Of a DNA stretch of 64,000 nucleotides, positions 10,609-22,259 are shown in pieces. A program made the translations under genes and the position numbers. The notes under the pieces were generated by a model. The model saw only the letters and a list, made by a program, of their open reading frames with translations. It did no database searches and was not told the origin of the DNA. Position 1 is the first letter of the stretch. Every line of letters begins with the position of its first letter. Origin of the DNA: Dracaena cambodiana (lineage: Eukaryota; Streptophyta; Magnoliopsida; Asparagales; Asparagaceae); the NCBI GenBank assembly GCA_036321105.1, contig JAYEPQ010000005.1, positions 45,350,529 through 45,414,528 on the forward strand. The letters are read 5' to 3'.

Positions 10609-13600
10609 ATGAAGAAAATGGGATACAATCTGGCCGAAGGCAGGGGGTTGAATTTCGGAAAAGGAAGGAAGACAATCCTTCAACCTTTTGTTCCCGAAGG
10701 GAAGACGCCAGACTATTACCAGAAAACCGATAGGGGGTTGGGATGTGTCACCACTTCCGAGGCCTCCTCAAGCGACAAAGCTGAGGAAAGACAGTACGAT
10801 CATTCGTCAGAATCATCATGCTGGGATTCAGATGTCAGCACAGGTGTGATTTTCCACGAGGTATCCGCGAACATGACTTCCGCGATCCAAGAAGACGAAG
10901 ATTTGGAAGAAACCTCACCAGCAAAAGACGACCCTTGGAACAAGCATCTTAATATGGCGTGGGAGATTCAGTTTGAACAACGGGAGCCCCCAACTGAAGA
11001 TAAAGTGATCCAAATCAATATGGGAGATGAAAAGAATTCTAAACCCATATTTATAAGTGAGAACCTGTCCTCGGAAGAAAGGAAGGAATTGATATGCCTT
11101 GTCCGCGAATACATCGATATTTTCGCTTAGAGTTATGAGGAAATGCCAGGATTGGTCCAAGTGTGGCGGTTCACAAATTGAAGATCCGACCAGAAACTAA
11201 GCCAGTAAAGCAGCAACAACGAAAATTCCATCCGGAGATCATGGAAGCTATAGGAACTGAAATCAAAAAGTTAATCACGTCAGGCTTTATTCGCGAGGAG
11301 CAACACCCTGACTGGGTCGCAAATATAGTTCCCGTGACCAAGAAAAATGAAAAAATCCGAGTCTGTATAGACTTTAGGGATCTGAATGAGGCTTGCCCCA
11401 AAAATGAATTCCCATTACCCATCACTGATATTATGATAGATAATACTTGTGGGTATGAGCGCATGACATTCATGGATGGATTCTCGGGATATAATCAAAT
11501 AAAGATGCACCCCGATGATGAGAAACATACGTCCTTCAGGACACCACTCGTATACAGTCATGCCCTTTGGCCTAAAGAACGCAGGTGCTACGTATCAACG
11601 TGCTATGCATGCAATTTTCCAGGAGCACCTCCGGAAAATAGTGGAGTGCTACGTAGATGACCTAGCAATTAAAAGTAGAAATAAAGAAGATCACTTAAAA
11701 GATTTGAAGACAGTGTTTGACCTTATGAGGAAGCACCAGCTCAAGATGAATCCAGCTAAGTCTTTCCTGGGGGTCTCTAGTGGCAAATTCCTCGGCTTTG
11801 TCGTAACTTCGAAAGGAATGCATCTTGATCCAGACAAAGTCAAAGCTATCCAAGACATGCCACCTCCTCGTAACCTCAAAGAGTTGAGAGGGTTGAAAGG
11901 CAGACTGACGTACATTCGCAGATTTATATCAAATTTATCTGGTAAATGTCAACCTTTCGCCAGACTGATGAGGAAAGGAGTGTCGTTCATCTGGGATGAC
12001 GCATGCCAAAAGGCTTTTGAAGAGATCAAACAATATCTCACGAAGCCGCCAGTGCTCGTGTCCCCAGTTTCGGGAAGGCCCTTCCAGTTATATGTAAGGG
12101 CTATCGACCATTCATTGGGCGCTTTGCTAACACAAAAGAATGAGTCAGGCCACGAGCAAGCCATCTACTACCTCAGCAGAATGATGATTGGGGTAGAACA
12201 CCGTTATAATCCCGTGGAAAAAGAATGTCTAGCGTTGGTGTTCGCAATACAGAAAATGCGACACTACTTAGTTGGACAAACTATCCACGTTGTATCGAGA
12301 GTTAACCCTCTAAGAATATTAATGACTAAACCCGGGTCATTAAACTCAAGATTATCCAATTGGGCTATTTTGCTATCACAATATGATATGCACTTCGTTC
12401 CACAGAAGTCTATTAAAGGACAGGCCGTGGCTGACTTCTTGGCCGAGCATCCAGTCCCGGCATCCTCGAGGTTATATGAACAAATCCTAGGAGAGTTTGA
12501 GGAACGAGATCTAATTCCAGAAAAGGATGGTTCGAGAAGGCCTTCCGAATCGAATACAGTTTCGAAAGGTGTATGGCAACTTTTCTTTGATGGTGCCTCC
12601 CGAATGGGATCCAAAGGAAAGACGACAGCGGGGGTAGGAGTTGTTCTCGTCTCTCCTCGCAACCACATCATTCCTCAAGCTTACTCATTGACAAGCTCGT
12701 GCTCCAACAACGTCGCGAAATATAACGCCCTCCTAATTGGCTTAAGAATAACCAAACAACTGGGGGTCAAATATTTGGAGGCATATGGGGACTCTCAACT
12801 CGTTGTAAACCAAATAAAAGGGGAGTACGAAGTCAAACATGAAGACCTCCTGCCGTATTATCATGCGATGATCAAGATCGCTAACGGTTTCACTGGTTTC
12901 TATAGCAGCCACATAAAGCGCCACCTCAATAGTTATGCGGATTCGCTAGCTTCCTTGGCTGCTACATTAGCCTTGCCCAAGCATGCTAAAAGGCAAATTA
13001 TGGTAAGCAACAAGGAATTGTTCTGTTCAAAGGATGAGCTCAAAGAAGAAGCGAAAGAAAACGAAGCTGACGCTTGTGCATCTAGCCTAGAGCCAAGGGA
13101 TTGGCGTTTTCTTTATATAGACTATGTCCTTTACGGGATATTACCCGAAAATTCAAAAGAAGCCAAAGCCATTCAGGGAAGAGCCATCCGGTTTTACTAC
13201 AACGCGGAACTCCAGACGTTGTACAGAAAATCCTATGACGGAGTTTTACTTCGCTGTCTTTCCAACCGCGAAGCTCAAAAGGTACTCGAAGAAGCTCACA
13301 CTGGCATCTGCGGAGCACATCAGCCAGGACCGAAACTCTGGAATAGAATCCGAAGGATGGGTTATTATTGGTCTAAGATGATGATAGAAGCAGTCAACTA
13401 CGCCAAGAAGTATAGGGCCTGCCAAATACATGCAGACTTTATACATCAAGCTCCAAAATATCTCCACCCGACGGCTACGTCATGGCCGTTTGAGCAATGG
13501 GGTATGGACATCATAGGGCCAATTTCTCCGCCATCAACGAGAGGACACCGATTTATTTTGGCCATAACTGATTACTTTTCAAAGTGGACTGAGCCTATCT

Positions 13601-14357
13601 CCCTGACGAAGTAAAATCATCAGACGTTATCAAGTTCATCAAGCACCATGTGCTTTATCGCTTCGGGATGCCTAGAAGAATAATTCACGATAACGGACCT
13701 CAGTTCGTAAGCCAAGTGTATTCTAAATTCTGCAACAAATACAAGATCGAGGATGTAGCTTTATCGCCATACTACCCTGCAGCCAATGGTCTAGCAGAAG
13801 CTTTCAATAAGACCATTATAAAACTTCTTAAGAAGTTTGTGTCATCCAATCAACGGGATTGGGACGAAAAGCTCGGAGAGTGTCTGTGGGCATACCGAAC
13901 CACAGTCCGAACTCCCACCAATGCCACTCTGTTCTCCTTGGTATATGGATCAGAAGCGGTCTTGCCTTTGGAGATCCAAATCCTTTCATTACGAGTCGTG
14001 TTAACAACAAGGATGACAGGAGAAGAAAAGCATCAGCAAAGGCTCCAAGAGTTAGAAGCCTTGGATGACAAACGCTTAGAAGCTCAACAGAGTATCGAAC
14101 TATACCAGGCACGGATCTCCAGAACCCTTAACAAGAAGGCTAAGCGAAGGACTTTTAAGAAAGGTGATCTGATCCTGTTAGTTAGAAGACCAATCATAAC
14201 AAGCCAGAAGTCTAGGGGAAAGTTCCAGCCAAAGTGGGAGGGACCCTTCGTCATTGATACGGTCTACTCCAACGGGGCGTATCGGTTGACAAAACCTAAT
14301 GGTGACAAGGTTCTAATACTAATCAACAGCAAGTTCTTGAAGAAGTATTATCCTTAG
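10609..14357 (+). pseudogene. Element H pol: RT, RNase H, second RNase H and integrase (frameshifted)
   Basis: The RT begins near 11163 (KKLITSGFIREEQHPDWVAN, then RVCIDFRDLNEACPKNEFPLP). The YVDD box is at 11650-11661. The connecting RNase H fold follows (DHSLGALLTQ, NPVEKECLALVFAIQ), then a second RNase H (LFFDGAS near 12580-12600, EAYGDSQLVVNQIKGEYEVK), the mark of the Tat lineage. Integrase has its zinc-finger region at 13295-13440, catalytic Asp codons at 13507 and 13689, Glu at 13797 (35 residues after the second Asp), and a C-terminal GKFQPKWEGPFVIDTVYSNG part. Breaks are a TAG at 11128, a frameshift near 11550 and another near 13606. One zinc-finger Cys appears replaced by Tyr at 13411-13413. 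Confidence 0.93.
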
Positions 14358-14499
14358 TAAAATTACAGAACACCAGCTATAATACTTCCTGGGCAGTTCA
14401 GTGCTAGCCATGAGCAAATAGTTTCTGTGTAATCAGAACTTCGTTAAGGAAAGTTCTTGGTTCCGGACTAAGAAGCCTTTAGTTTGCGAACCAGATTTT

Positions 14500-14970
14500 T
14501 CTTCATATCAAATGTGCCAAGTTAAAAATTACTTCTGGCGGACCAGATTTTCCTTTTTCTTCTATCAAATTTGCCAAGTTAAAAATTACCTCTGGCGAAC
14601 CAGATTTCTTCATATCAAATTTGCCAAGTTAAAAATTACCTTTGGCGAACCAGATTTTCCTTTTTCTTCTATCAAAATTTGCCAAGTTAAAAATTACCTC
14701 TAGCGAACCAGATTTTCATTTTTCTTCATATCAAATTTGCCAAGTTAAAAATTACCTATGGCGAACCAGATTTCTTCATATCAAATTTTCCAAGTTAAAA
14801 ATTACCTCTGGCGAATCAGATTTTCCTGTCCATCAAATTTGCCAAGTCAATAACACATTTGGCGAATCAACAAAGAAGTTCATTCATTCATAGTAGTTTT
14901 GGGTACTTAGAAAATTCTGATCCATTTCGAAATTATCAAGTTAACAGTTACCTCTGGTAATCAACATCAG
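14500..14970 (+). repeat. Element H hairpin array (GCCA...TGGC units)
   Basis: About eight units share a core AGTTAAAAATTACCTC flanked by TTTGCCA and TGGCGAA, which can pair. Spacers of variable length contain GAACCAGATTTTCC and TTCTTCATATCAAA. The last units differ: arms TTATCA and TGGTAA near 14933-14962. The core is the same as in the arrays of A, B, C, F and G, although H belongs to a different, autonomous lineage. It lies just after pol. Confidence 0.8.
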
Positions 14971-15094
14971 AATCATCTTTCAGATACTCTCAGTTACGTA
15001 GAAAAAAGAACTTCTTTATTCATCATCAGAACAAAATTACATAGAATTCTCTAAGTGCTATACAGCCAATAAGTGTAAATACAAATACAAAAAA

Positions 15095-15245
15095 GGGAAA
15101 ACTTGCTTCTGTAACCGTCTCTTTCGGTATGGTTCAGATCCAAAAAGTTTGCTCTTGCAGGCCCTTCTTCTGGAATGACAGACTTGCTTCTGTAACCGTC
15201 TCTTTCGGCATGGTTCAGATAAAAAAGTTTGCTCCCTGACCTCCA
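15095..15245 (+). repeat. Two-copy tandem repeat in H 3' region
   Basis: The words TGCTTCTGTAACCGTCTCTT, CGGYATGGTTCAGAT and AAAAAGTTTGCTC occur twice, about 78 bp apart. I see no coding role. The surrounding 14970-15300 holds nothing else recognisable. Confidence 0.7.
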
Positions 15246-15304
15246 CTTCCAATTTGCTCTTGTAGCCTCCTTTTTTTTTTTAGGATGGCTTAAAAAGTAT
15301 AATC

Positions 15305-15945
15305 TTATTTCTTTTTTCCGACCATAATCAAGGACCTCCTGGTTGGCTCTCCCAGGAATGATGCCAGTGAATTGATTAGTTCAAAACTAGGCATACCGAA
15401 TGCGAACCCCAGGTATATAACTGACGGGTTGTGCAAATTCAAGGTCCTGGTCATTAGTATCCCAAGCTTGTGGGATACTAGGAAAGAAGAATAACAATGC
15501 CCCAGACCCGAAATCTTTTCTCTCATGAAAGATACATGAGACCTTCCAAGCCCCTTGAGGCATTGGAAGCAATTACGAGCTCATCGGGTCTGGGCCATTG
15601 TTAAGGAGAATGACTACGGTTATCTCCTGCAGCCGAAACAAATCTTTGTTAAAAAGAAAGAAAAAGAAGGAAGAGGAAGGTATAAATCAAAAGAAGAGGC
15701 ATACCTTAATTAAGGAAAATGAATACGGTCAGAAGGACCTTGTCGGTGAGACACCCCGCTGGATCGATGTAGTCTAGAGGTCTTGTGACATGCCAACTCT
15801 TATCCATCACTTCGGTTGAAGAAGAAGAAAACATAGCTGCGCCGGTGGATCGACTATAGAAGAGAGAAAGAGAAGAGTCAAGAAGAAATTTTCTCACGGC
15901 TGAATGATCCTTCATTGAAGAAAGCATCTGCCTTATATAGGCAAG
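15305..15945 (-). pseudogene. Small antisense transcription unit in H (possible)
   Basis: On the minus strand a TATATAA box (about 15936-15942) is followed at 15915 by an ATG and a reading frame to 15706 (starts MKDHSAVRKFLL, rich in Ser). After it come a candidate splice donor (AAG then GTATGC near 15705) and a pyrimidine-rich tract ending in a candidate acceptor CTGCAG near 15630. The downstream minus frames at 15572-15305 (for example a NDQDLEFAQPVSYIPGV segment) may be later exons. I do not recognise the protein. It could be a leader exon of the same captured gene family as the larger antisense gene. Confidence 0.35.
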
Positions 15946-17428
15946 CTGCTAACTGTGACCCCCAGTTTAGAAGAGATAAGACCGAGATCTCGTCATTAAT
16001 AGAGGCATGCAACGCTTGGAATTCCACGACCAAACGGCTGCATCCCACGGCTCGCAGAAGTCTCTACAAATTCTAAAAGAAAAAAAAATCTACGGTCCAT
16101 TCCGCAAGCTTCTAGACGAAGCATCGCGGACCAGAATTCCAGAACCCGGGTGGCGGGTCAGATATGGATAGCGTAAATCCGCGAACCCCTAAAATTAACG
16201 TGACATAAGAAAGTCGCGTAACAGATATACAGACACCAGAGTCTTACGATGGTTCGCAAACTTCAGACAAAAGATGGCAAGTTCGTTACAAATTTTTGAA
16301 GAACAATTGCAAAATCACGCCTCGGAAGACCAAAATGAAGTTCTCCATAAACGACAAGGGAACTATTACAACAAAAAAAAAGAAAAGAAAGAGGAACCTA
16401 AAGCAATGTACACAAGAGTTCTACAACTCAATGGTTCAAGAGAACTTTTATTTTCTCCTCTGCATCATCAATGTCTTGCTGAAGGATCTCATAAGCTTGA
16501 ACAGTAACTTGGCGACGCAGTTCTTCGTCGCCAGCAATAACATTCTGCGCTGCAGCAGCCTCCAGCGAATCCAATTCAGATTGCACCGCCTGGAGATCCC
16601 TGGATATATTGTCCCTTCGACGAGACAAATCGGCCAGATGCCTCATTGACTCATCACGCTCCTTGGTGATCTTGGCTAGGAAAGCTTGGGCTTTGGCAAT
16701 GGCTTGATCATGGCCCTTGACAATTGAAGCAGCGTCTTCCACTTGAAGAACCAGAGACTCGCGGTCTGATTGACCCTTTTCTAAAGAGGCCTTGCAAACA
16801 TCTACCCTCTCTCGAGTCTCCTTCTGGAACTTAAGTTGTTCCTCTCTCAGCTTCTGGAAGATGATTTCCACTGTCTCAGACTTATCAGCACTTCTGGCTT
16901 TCGACAGAGATTCAGCATGCCTTTGAAGCTGAGTTATCATAAGCCTAAAAGGAGCAGCTCTATCCTCTCCACCAATGCTAACAATACCAGTTAGATAAAT
17001 GTTGAGAACATTGGCGATCGAAGCAAAAGGAACCCCCTTTAGCACTTTATCGATACAGCGGTCCAAAAACTGAAGGAAAGTCTCCACCGTGTCCTTCAGT
17101 AAATCACTCTCAAGCATGTCAATCTCTGCATGAGAAGGAGTAATACTGGATGAGGCAGAAGCAGGTTGATCCGCAACTAAGATAGTACCAGGAGGAATAA
17201 CACCTTTGGAGATTTCCACGAAACTACCAATCACAGTCTCCTGAACTACAGCATCAGTTGGAGTAGTTGTAGCCGAAACCGTAGACATGGCAGCCGAGGG
17301 AATCACTGCTTCTGAAGTGTCAACCGCGGCAGTAGTAACTTCGGTCGCTCTACCAGTGTCAGCTCCCGCGATGGTATTGTCTAGTGAAGCCACCTTCGCA
17401 CCCTCCAAGTCCGGAGTCAAAACTGGAG

Positions 17429-17524
17429 CTAGCAAAAAAAAAAGAGAAGAAGAAAAATTGACAGTTAAATATTACAGTATCATTTGATAAGATAGCATAA
17501 TTGCTGAAGAAAGAAGATGAAGAC
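17429..17524 (-). other. Intron (later) of the antisense gene
   Basis: The minus strand has donor TTCAG then GTCTTC and a pyrimidine-rich acceptor ending TTTTGCTAG then CTCCAG, 96 bp apart. The frame of the upstream exon (ESSIQPS) continues exactly into APVLTPDLEG. Confidence 0.75.
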
Positions 17525-20384
17525 CTGAAGGTTGGATGCTGGATTCTCCAAGTCCATACACTTCAGGACCAAATACTCCGGGCCCGTATACTTCGGCTCG
17601 AACCTCCTCGCTCAAAAAGACATATTTACCATGATCTGAAAGAGGAGTAGAAGAACGAAAACTATCACTACTGGCGTCATCATCGTCGCCCCATTCATCT
17701 TTATCTTCAGAAGGGGGTGCTGCCTTTGGAGAGTCTGGTGCGCGGGTCTCCCCAATGATTTGCACTTCATCAGTAGTGTCCTGAGCAACAGGAACCACAG
17801 AGTCCTCTTGTGAAGCTGAAGGAGAACCAACTTCAACGTCGGCCTGCCAATAGGAGGAATAGAACCTTCTCGAGTAACAAGAGTAGGATCACTGCAGAGA
17901 ACAAGTCCTTGACTCCGACACCTCTTAAGGGAACGGAGAATTAAAGATGAGTCATCTTCCTCCTCCTCGGATTCCTCAACGAGGGACTCAGAAACCAGAG
18001 TGAGTGTTGCAGCTTCTGTCCCAGACAAGGTGCTCTGCGAATCAGTTCTCCGCGGAATGGTAGGCAAGTCGCTAAGACGCCTTAATCTCTTTCGCTTATG
18101 CGAAGATTTCTCAGGAGAAGACGACAACGGAGGAGAAGTCTTCCTCGACGACGGATCAGGAGAAGTATCAAGAACAGCAGCCTGAACCGGTGCATCAGTG
18201 TCCTTTTCCTTTTGTTCTGATTCATCAGACGCACTATCCCCCCTTAAGTCCTCCATACCTGCCACTTTTGTGCTGCCGGCCTTCTTCTTCTAGGCATACC
18301 AGGATCTGATCTCCCGCAGACTGGTATGGTGTACGTTGAAACTCTGAGTAGCTGAGTTAGCATCCGCAAACCATTTACAAAAGCAGAAGCTCGTACTCGA
18401 ATTCGGAGTTTTGAGCGGAAGATCAAATTTGGTTTGAGTTCCACCTGTGACAAAGTGAAACCAGGCTCGAGCTCCCTCAAGAACATTCCCAACAAAGCTT
18501 AATTCTCTATTGGGATTGCCAACATAAAGCTGATCATACCCAAACTGTCGGGCAAAGCGACTTGGGTAGTAAGGTTCTATATAGCAAAGGTTCCCCAAAC
18601 GAAGAACCAAATGTTCTGGGCGGATGTTTATTAACCACCAGAAACATCCCGATGATAGGGTGGTAAATTTATCAGCGCCAGCAGCATCCGCGAATTCTTC
18701 CCCGTATCCAGCATTCGGGAAGAATGGGAAACATCTGAACAACTCAAAAGTTGAGAAATGACGAAGGGTTTTGCGGATCGCGGCCATGTAGCCTCCCTTC
18801 CACTGCGAACTCTCATAGTGCTGCACTTTGGGAGCACTTAAGTCAATCTGCGAGCCTGCAGGACTCATCAAAGTAGGGCAATGTAGAACTAGCCAAGCCA
18901 TCAAATAAGTATAAGGGAGTTCTACATGCGGATTGGGAGTCTTAATGACTGGATCTCCTTTCTTCCTTTGCTTGTTCTTCACCTGACAGAATTTATCAGA
19001 TAATCTTCTCAGTCCGCTCTGGATGCTCCAAACCATCGCAGGCAACAAACTGAGCCGCCTACCAAATGCTAGTAGGACGGCTAGGTATACGGCTCTAATG
19101 GGTATGTTTTCCTGTGAAAGAATAACACATTTCTTCAGCCATACCATCAAAAAGCCCGCCAAGAAGGCAGAATCGGACAAAGACTGGAGAGCCTAATAGT
19201 GAAAACTTTCAAAGGACGTTCCAACCTTGAAGACGTCCTCGTCAGATTCAGCGACATAAGCATCTGTTCCGAGACTGGCGATTCTTCTCTCAACTTCCTT
19301 TTCAGAAACTGGAGGAAGGCTAGTAAAATTAAGACTACCCTTAGAAAAATTGGGCAGAAGATACTGCAGCCACTTCTTTGGCTTCAAACTACGAGTGCCA
19401 GAGGTGTGAGTGCAAATATGGTAATGACAGAGCAATTCCCAGTAAGTATTATAAATTAAAGGGTCCCGGGTCTTCAACAGATGGAGTTCTTCCCCGGTAG
19501 GGATATCTTCTTCGTACGGGATGTCTCCCATGGGTAAGCCCGATCATACATTTCATGAAGGGCAAAACCCAACTCGCCACGAGGGCTAAAAACTGTACAA
19601 GTATCAGAATTGTACAATTCCAGTAAAGCAAAAAAATAAAATTTACTAGCAGGAATCCGTGCTGAACAGCCCTGATAGCACGATATAGCCCCGCGTAATG
19701 AAGCTAATCCCTGAAGGTTTTCAAGAAGAAGTCAGTCAAGACTGCCCACTCTCCTTTTGAAGAGCAGTGAACCCATCCAGGGGGGACAAAAATCCTGAAC
19801 CGGAAACTCTCTTTGCGCATTGGTAAATCGGTGCAGGAAAGTCTGTGCGATTATGGGAACCTCGCCTCTGGGGAGATCTTGTTTAAGCAATCCCGGCAGC
19901 AATCCGCGAAAGCTGTTCCCACTATCACGAGGAAAACCACCTTGAGCGTTGAAGCCCCCTAACAGGATACCGTCTTGTGGCCTGTTTATGTGACAGTCTA
20001 TTCGTCTGGGCACAGAAAGGGACTGAAAGAATAAGAATGGATAAGATCTCTCCATATTAGGGAGAAACAAATGGCAACCTTCAACTTGGCGAAGCCACTT
20101 GTAATCGCCATCTTCCAAACCACTGTCGAGCATTGAGATATGGTCCCCAAATAAAAAGACAGGTTTGGGCAACGGAGACCGATTGTCTCCTTCAAAAGAT
20201 ACGTTGGTCATCAACTCTCGCAATGTTGAGCGAAAAGGGTGGAGAATCTTATCTTCTCTCTCTTGGTTGTCTGATGTTGTATAATGTGGGAAGACATGAC
20301 CGAATCTGAACTCTTTCTCCCCGTCATAGCCATCAGAGTATCCGAAATAATGGTCTTTAGGCCAAGGATTCAAGGCATAGTCGA

Positions 20385-20466
20385 CTACAAAAAAAAAACA
20401 TTCAGATTCAAAGTAAAGAAAAAAATGATAAGAAAGGGACTGCCTTTCAAAAGTCTTCTTTATTAC
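20385..20466 (-). other. Intron 1 of the antisense gene
   Basis: The minus strand has donor GAG then GTAATA and acceptor TTTTTTTTTGTAG then TCGAC, 82 bp apart. Exon 1 ends with one base of a codon that exon 2 completes (GTC), so splicing keeps the frame. The long T tract before the acceptor is typical of plant introns. Confidence 0.75.
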
Positions 20467-20700
20467 CTCCAATCAAGGGTTCCTGCCGAACTACTATTGA
20501 ACTTGAAGTTGCTCGAGGATCTTGACGACCACTGGCGGCAGCATCAGAGGAAGAAGATTTCTTTGGCATTTTTTGCAGATTGAGAAAACCCTTCGAATCA
20601 AAAGCTATGGGAGATTGAAGACGAGAAGTCTGAGTAACTCTAACGAAAAACTCAGATTTCAAATTTCTTGAGATAATGGTAGCCTCTCTCGTAAAGTGAA

Positions 20701-20710
20701 GGTTATATAG
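20701..20710 (-). promoter_or_regulatory. TATA box of the antisense gene in H
   Basis: The minus strand reads CTATATAACC about 135 bp upstream of the antisense ATG. Position and sequence fit a plant TATA promoter. Transcription from it would run against the genomic RNA of H. Confidence 0.55.
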
Positions 20711-20839
20711 CCAGTGATTGGACGGCCGAGATCTCTGAAAAGACATGATATCCGGCTCGAATCGTGTGGATACCTTTTCATTTAATGCAACTCAGAAAAA
20801 CGCCTCGAATCTAACATCGTAGAAAAGCAACTGCCCGCC

Positions 20840-21500
20840 AGCCTTCCCACAAAAAGCTCGCGACCCTAATATAGAGTCGGTTTCTCCTCAAAAAGTGAAG
20901 TTTGCGACCCTAATACAGAGCCGCTTTCTTCTCAAAAAGATAAAGATGAAGGCTCGCGACCCTAATACAGAGTCGTCTTCTATAAAAAGAATGAAAGCTC
21001 GCGCCCCTAATACAGAGACGTGTTCCTTCCGAAGACAGTTCGCGACCCTAATACAGAGTCGTTTTCTATTCAAAAGATGAAGGCTCGCGCCCCTAATACA
21101 GAGTCGCGTTCCTTCCGAAGACAGTTCGCGACCTTAATACAGAGTCGTCTTCTACTAAAAAAGAATGGAGAGTCGCGCCCCTAATACAAAGACGTGTTCC
21201 TTCCAAAACAAGAGTTCGCGACCCTAATACAGAGTCGTCTTCTACTCAAAAATGGAGAGTCGCACCCCTAATACAAAGACGTGTTCCTTCCAAAATAAAA
21301 GCTTGCGACCCTAACATAGAGTCGTCTTCTTCGCGATACAAATCAACGATCCTAACACAGAGTCGTATGATCCAGAAATTGTCAATAAATGAGGCCCTAA
21401 CACAGAGTCACATTTCCCTTCAAAAGCAAGAAGCAGTAGTGGCGCTAATACAGAGTCACAGACTTCAAGCAAATGCAACGGAGATTCTAATACAGAATAT
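20840..21500 (+). repeat. Degenerate tandem repeat in H: CCTAATACAGAG units
   Basis: A dozen or more copies of CCTAATACAGAG (or CTAACACAGAG) recur every 30-55 bases. In most the core is flanked by arms such as GCGAC and GTCGC, so each copy can form a short hairpin. Spacers are rich in TTCTTCTC/AAAAAG. It lies between the antisense promoter and the polypurine tract. Confidence 0.75.
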
Positions 21501-21550
21501 TATATCCAAAGTATTCCAAAACTCCTTAAGAGTCATGAGAGTTTTTGGAA

Positions 21551-21566
21551 ACTTTGGAGGAGGTTT
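21551..21566 (+). other. Element H polypurine tract region
   Basis: ACTTTGGAGGAGGTTT stands directly before the 3' LTR start at 21567. It is similar to the tract of the other gypsy elements here. Confidence 0.7.
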
Positions 21567-22259
21567 TGTCGGCAAAAAATTCTTGAAAAACAAAGCAGAT
21601 CCATGAATTCAGAGACAGAAGCCCGCAACTCATCTGATCCACGAATCTAAGAAACTGAGGTCCGCGAATCTAAGAAACTGAGGTCCGCGATCCAGACGAC
21701 ATAACATGTTCGCGAATCTAAAACTGAGATTCACGACACTACCCATAACTTTCGGGTGGGGGTTTAATACAAAGTTACCCGACCCGAACAGAAGAATTGC
21801 CACCTCGGATCGTGGGGCTAACTGCTAAACGAATGCAGCGGCGTCACTTCGGTTGTGGGAGCAACCGCCTAACAAATATGGCGGCACTTCTCGAGTAGTG
21901 GGAGCTAACGGTCGAGCAAATATAGCGGGACGTTACTCCAAACCCCCTATAAAAGGCGGGGAGCGACACACACATAGAGATATATACAGAGAGACAGACA
22001 GAGACAGAGACGTTTTCTCCTAGAAATTACCCCTTGTAATCAAGAGTAAAGAGCCCTTTTTTCTTTTCCTTTAGCCAACTGAGAGAAATTGTACGGAGTG
22101 TCAACGGAGAGCAGGATCGTCCTCCATAGCTTCTAGAAACCTAGCCTTAAACAAAGAGGAAGTCCATCTTCCTCATCTTCTGTAAACGGGAAACCGTCCG
22201 ATTATAATCCTTTATTGAAAGATTGTCAGTAAAGAGAAACTCAATTTTTATGGCGAACA
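21567..22259 (+). repeat. Element H 3' LTR
   Basis: It is the same length as the 5' LTR, with scattered, mostly transition differences. Its terminal ATG (22250) opens a frame that continues 48 codons into flanking hAT sequence. Confidence 0.95.

Larger units (their letters stand above)
16428..20569 (-). pseudogene. Antisense, intron-containing gene inside H (plant mobile domain / extra-ORF-like protein)
   Basis: Read on the minus strand, a TATA box at 20710-20701 precedes an ATG at 20569 (MPKKSSSSDAAASGRQ). Exon 1 ends at 20467. Exon 2 starts at 20384 (VDYALNPWPKDHYFGY) and the frame stays open across the junction. The middle (19531-18290) holds hydrophobic stretches and aromatic motifs like ELFRCFPFFPNAGYG. 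Then comes a charged Ser/Glu-rich linker (18265-17526), an intron at 17524-17429, and a last exon of about 330 residues ending in a long coiled coil (ERDESMRHLADLSRRRDNI) with a stop at 16430-16428. Breaks include TAG codons near 19190 and 18291 that fit CAG to TAG changes, a frameshift near 19535 and one near 17840. Family assignment is tentative; Tat elements are known to carry antisense ORFs here. Confidence 0.7.
5705..22259 (+). mobile_element. Element H: complete Tat-lineage Ty3/gypsy retrotransposon with antisense gene
   Basis: Identical-length LTRs of 693 bp (5705-6397 and 21567-22259) start TGTCGG and end GCGAACA. Flanks GCGTT (5700-5704) and GCATT (22260-22264) are a 5-bp TSD with one CpG-type change. 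The order is LTR, tRNA-Arg-like primer site, gag, protease, RT, RNase H, second RNase H, integrase, hairpin repeats, antisense genes, another repeat field, polypurine tract, LTR. The polymerase order and extra RNase H place it in the Tat lineage, in which antisense extra ORFs are known. At 16.6 kb it is large. Every sense ORF is broken. It is inserted in the hAT. Confidence 0.95.
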
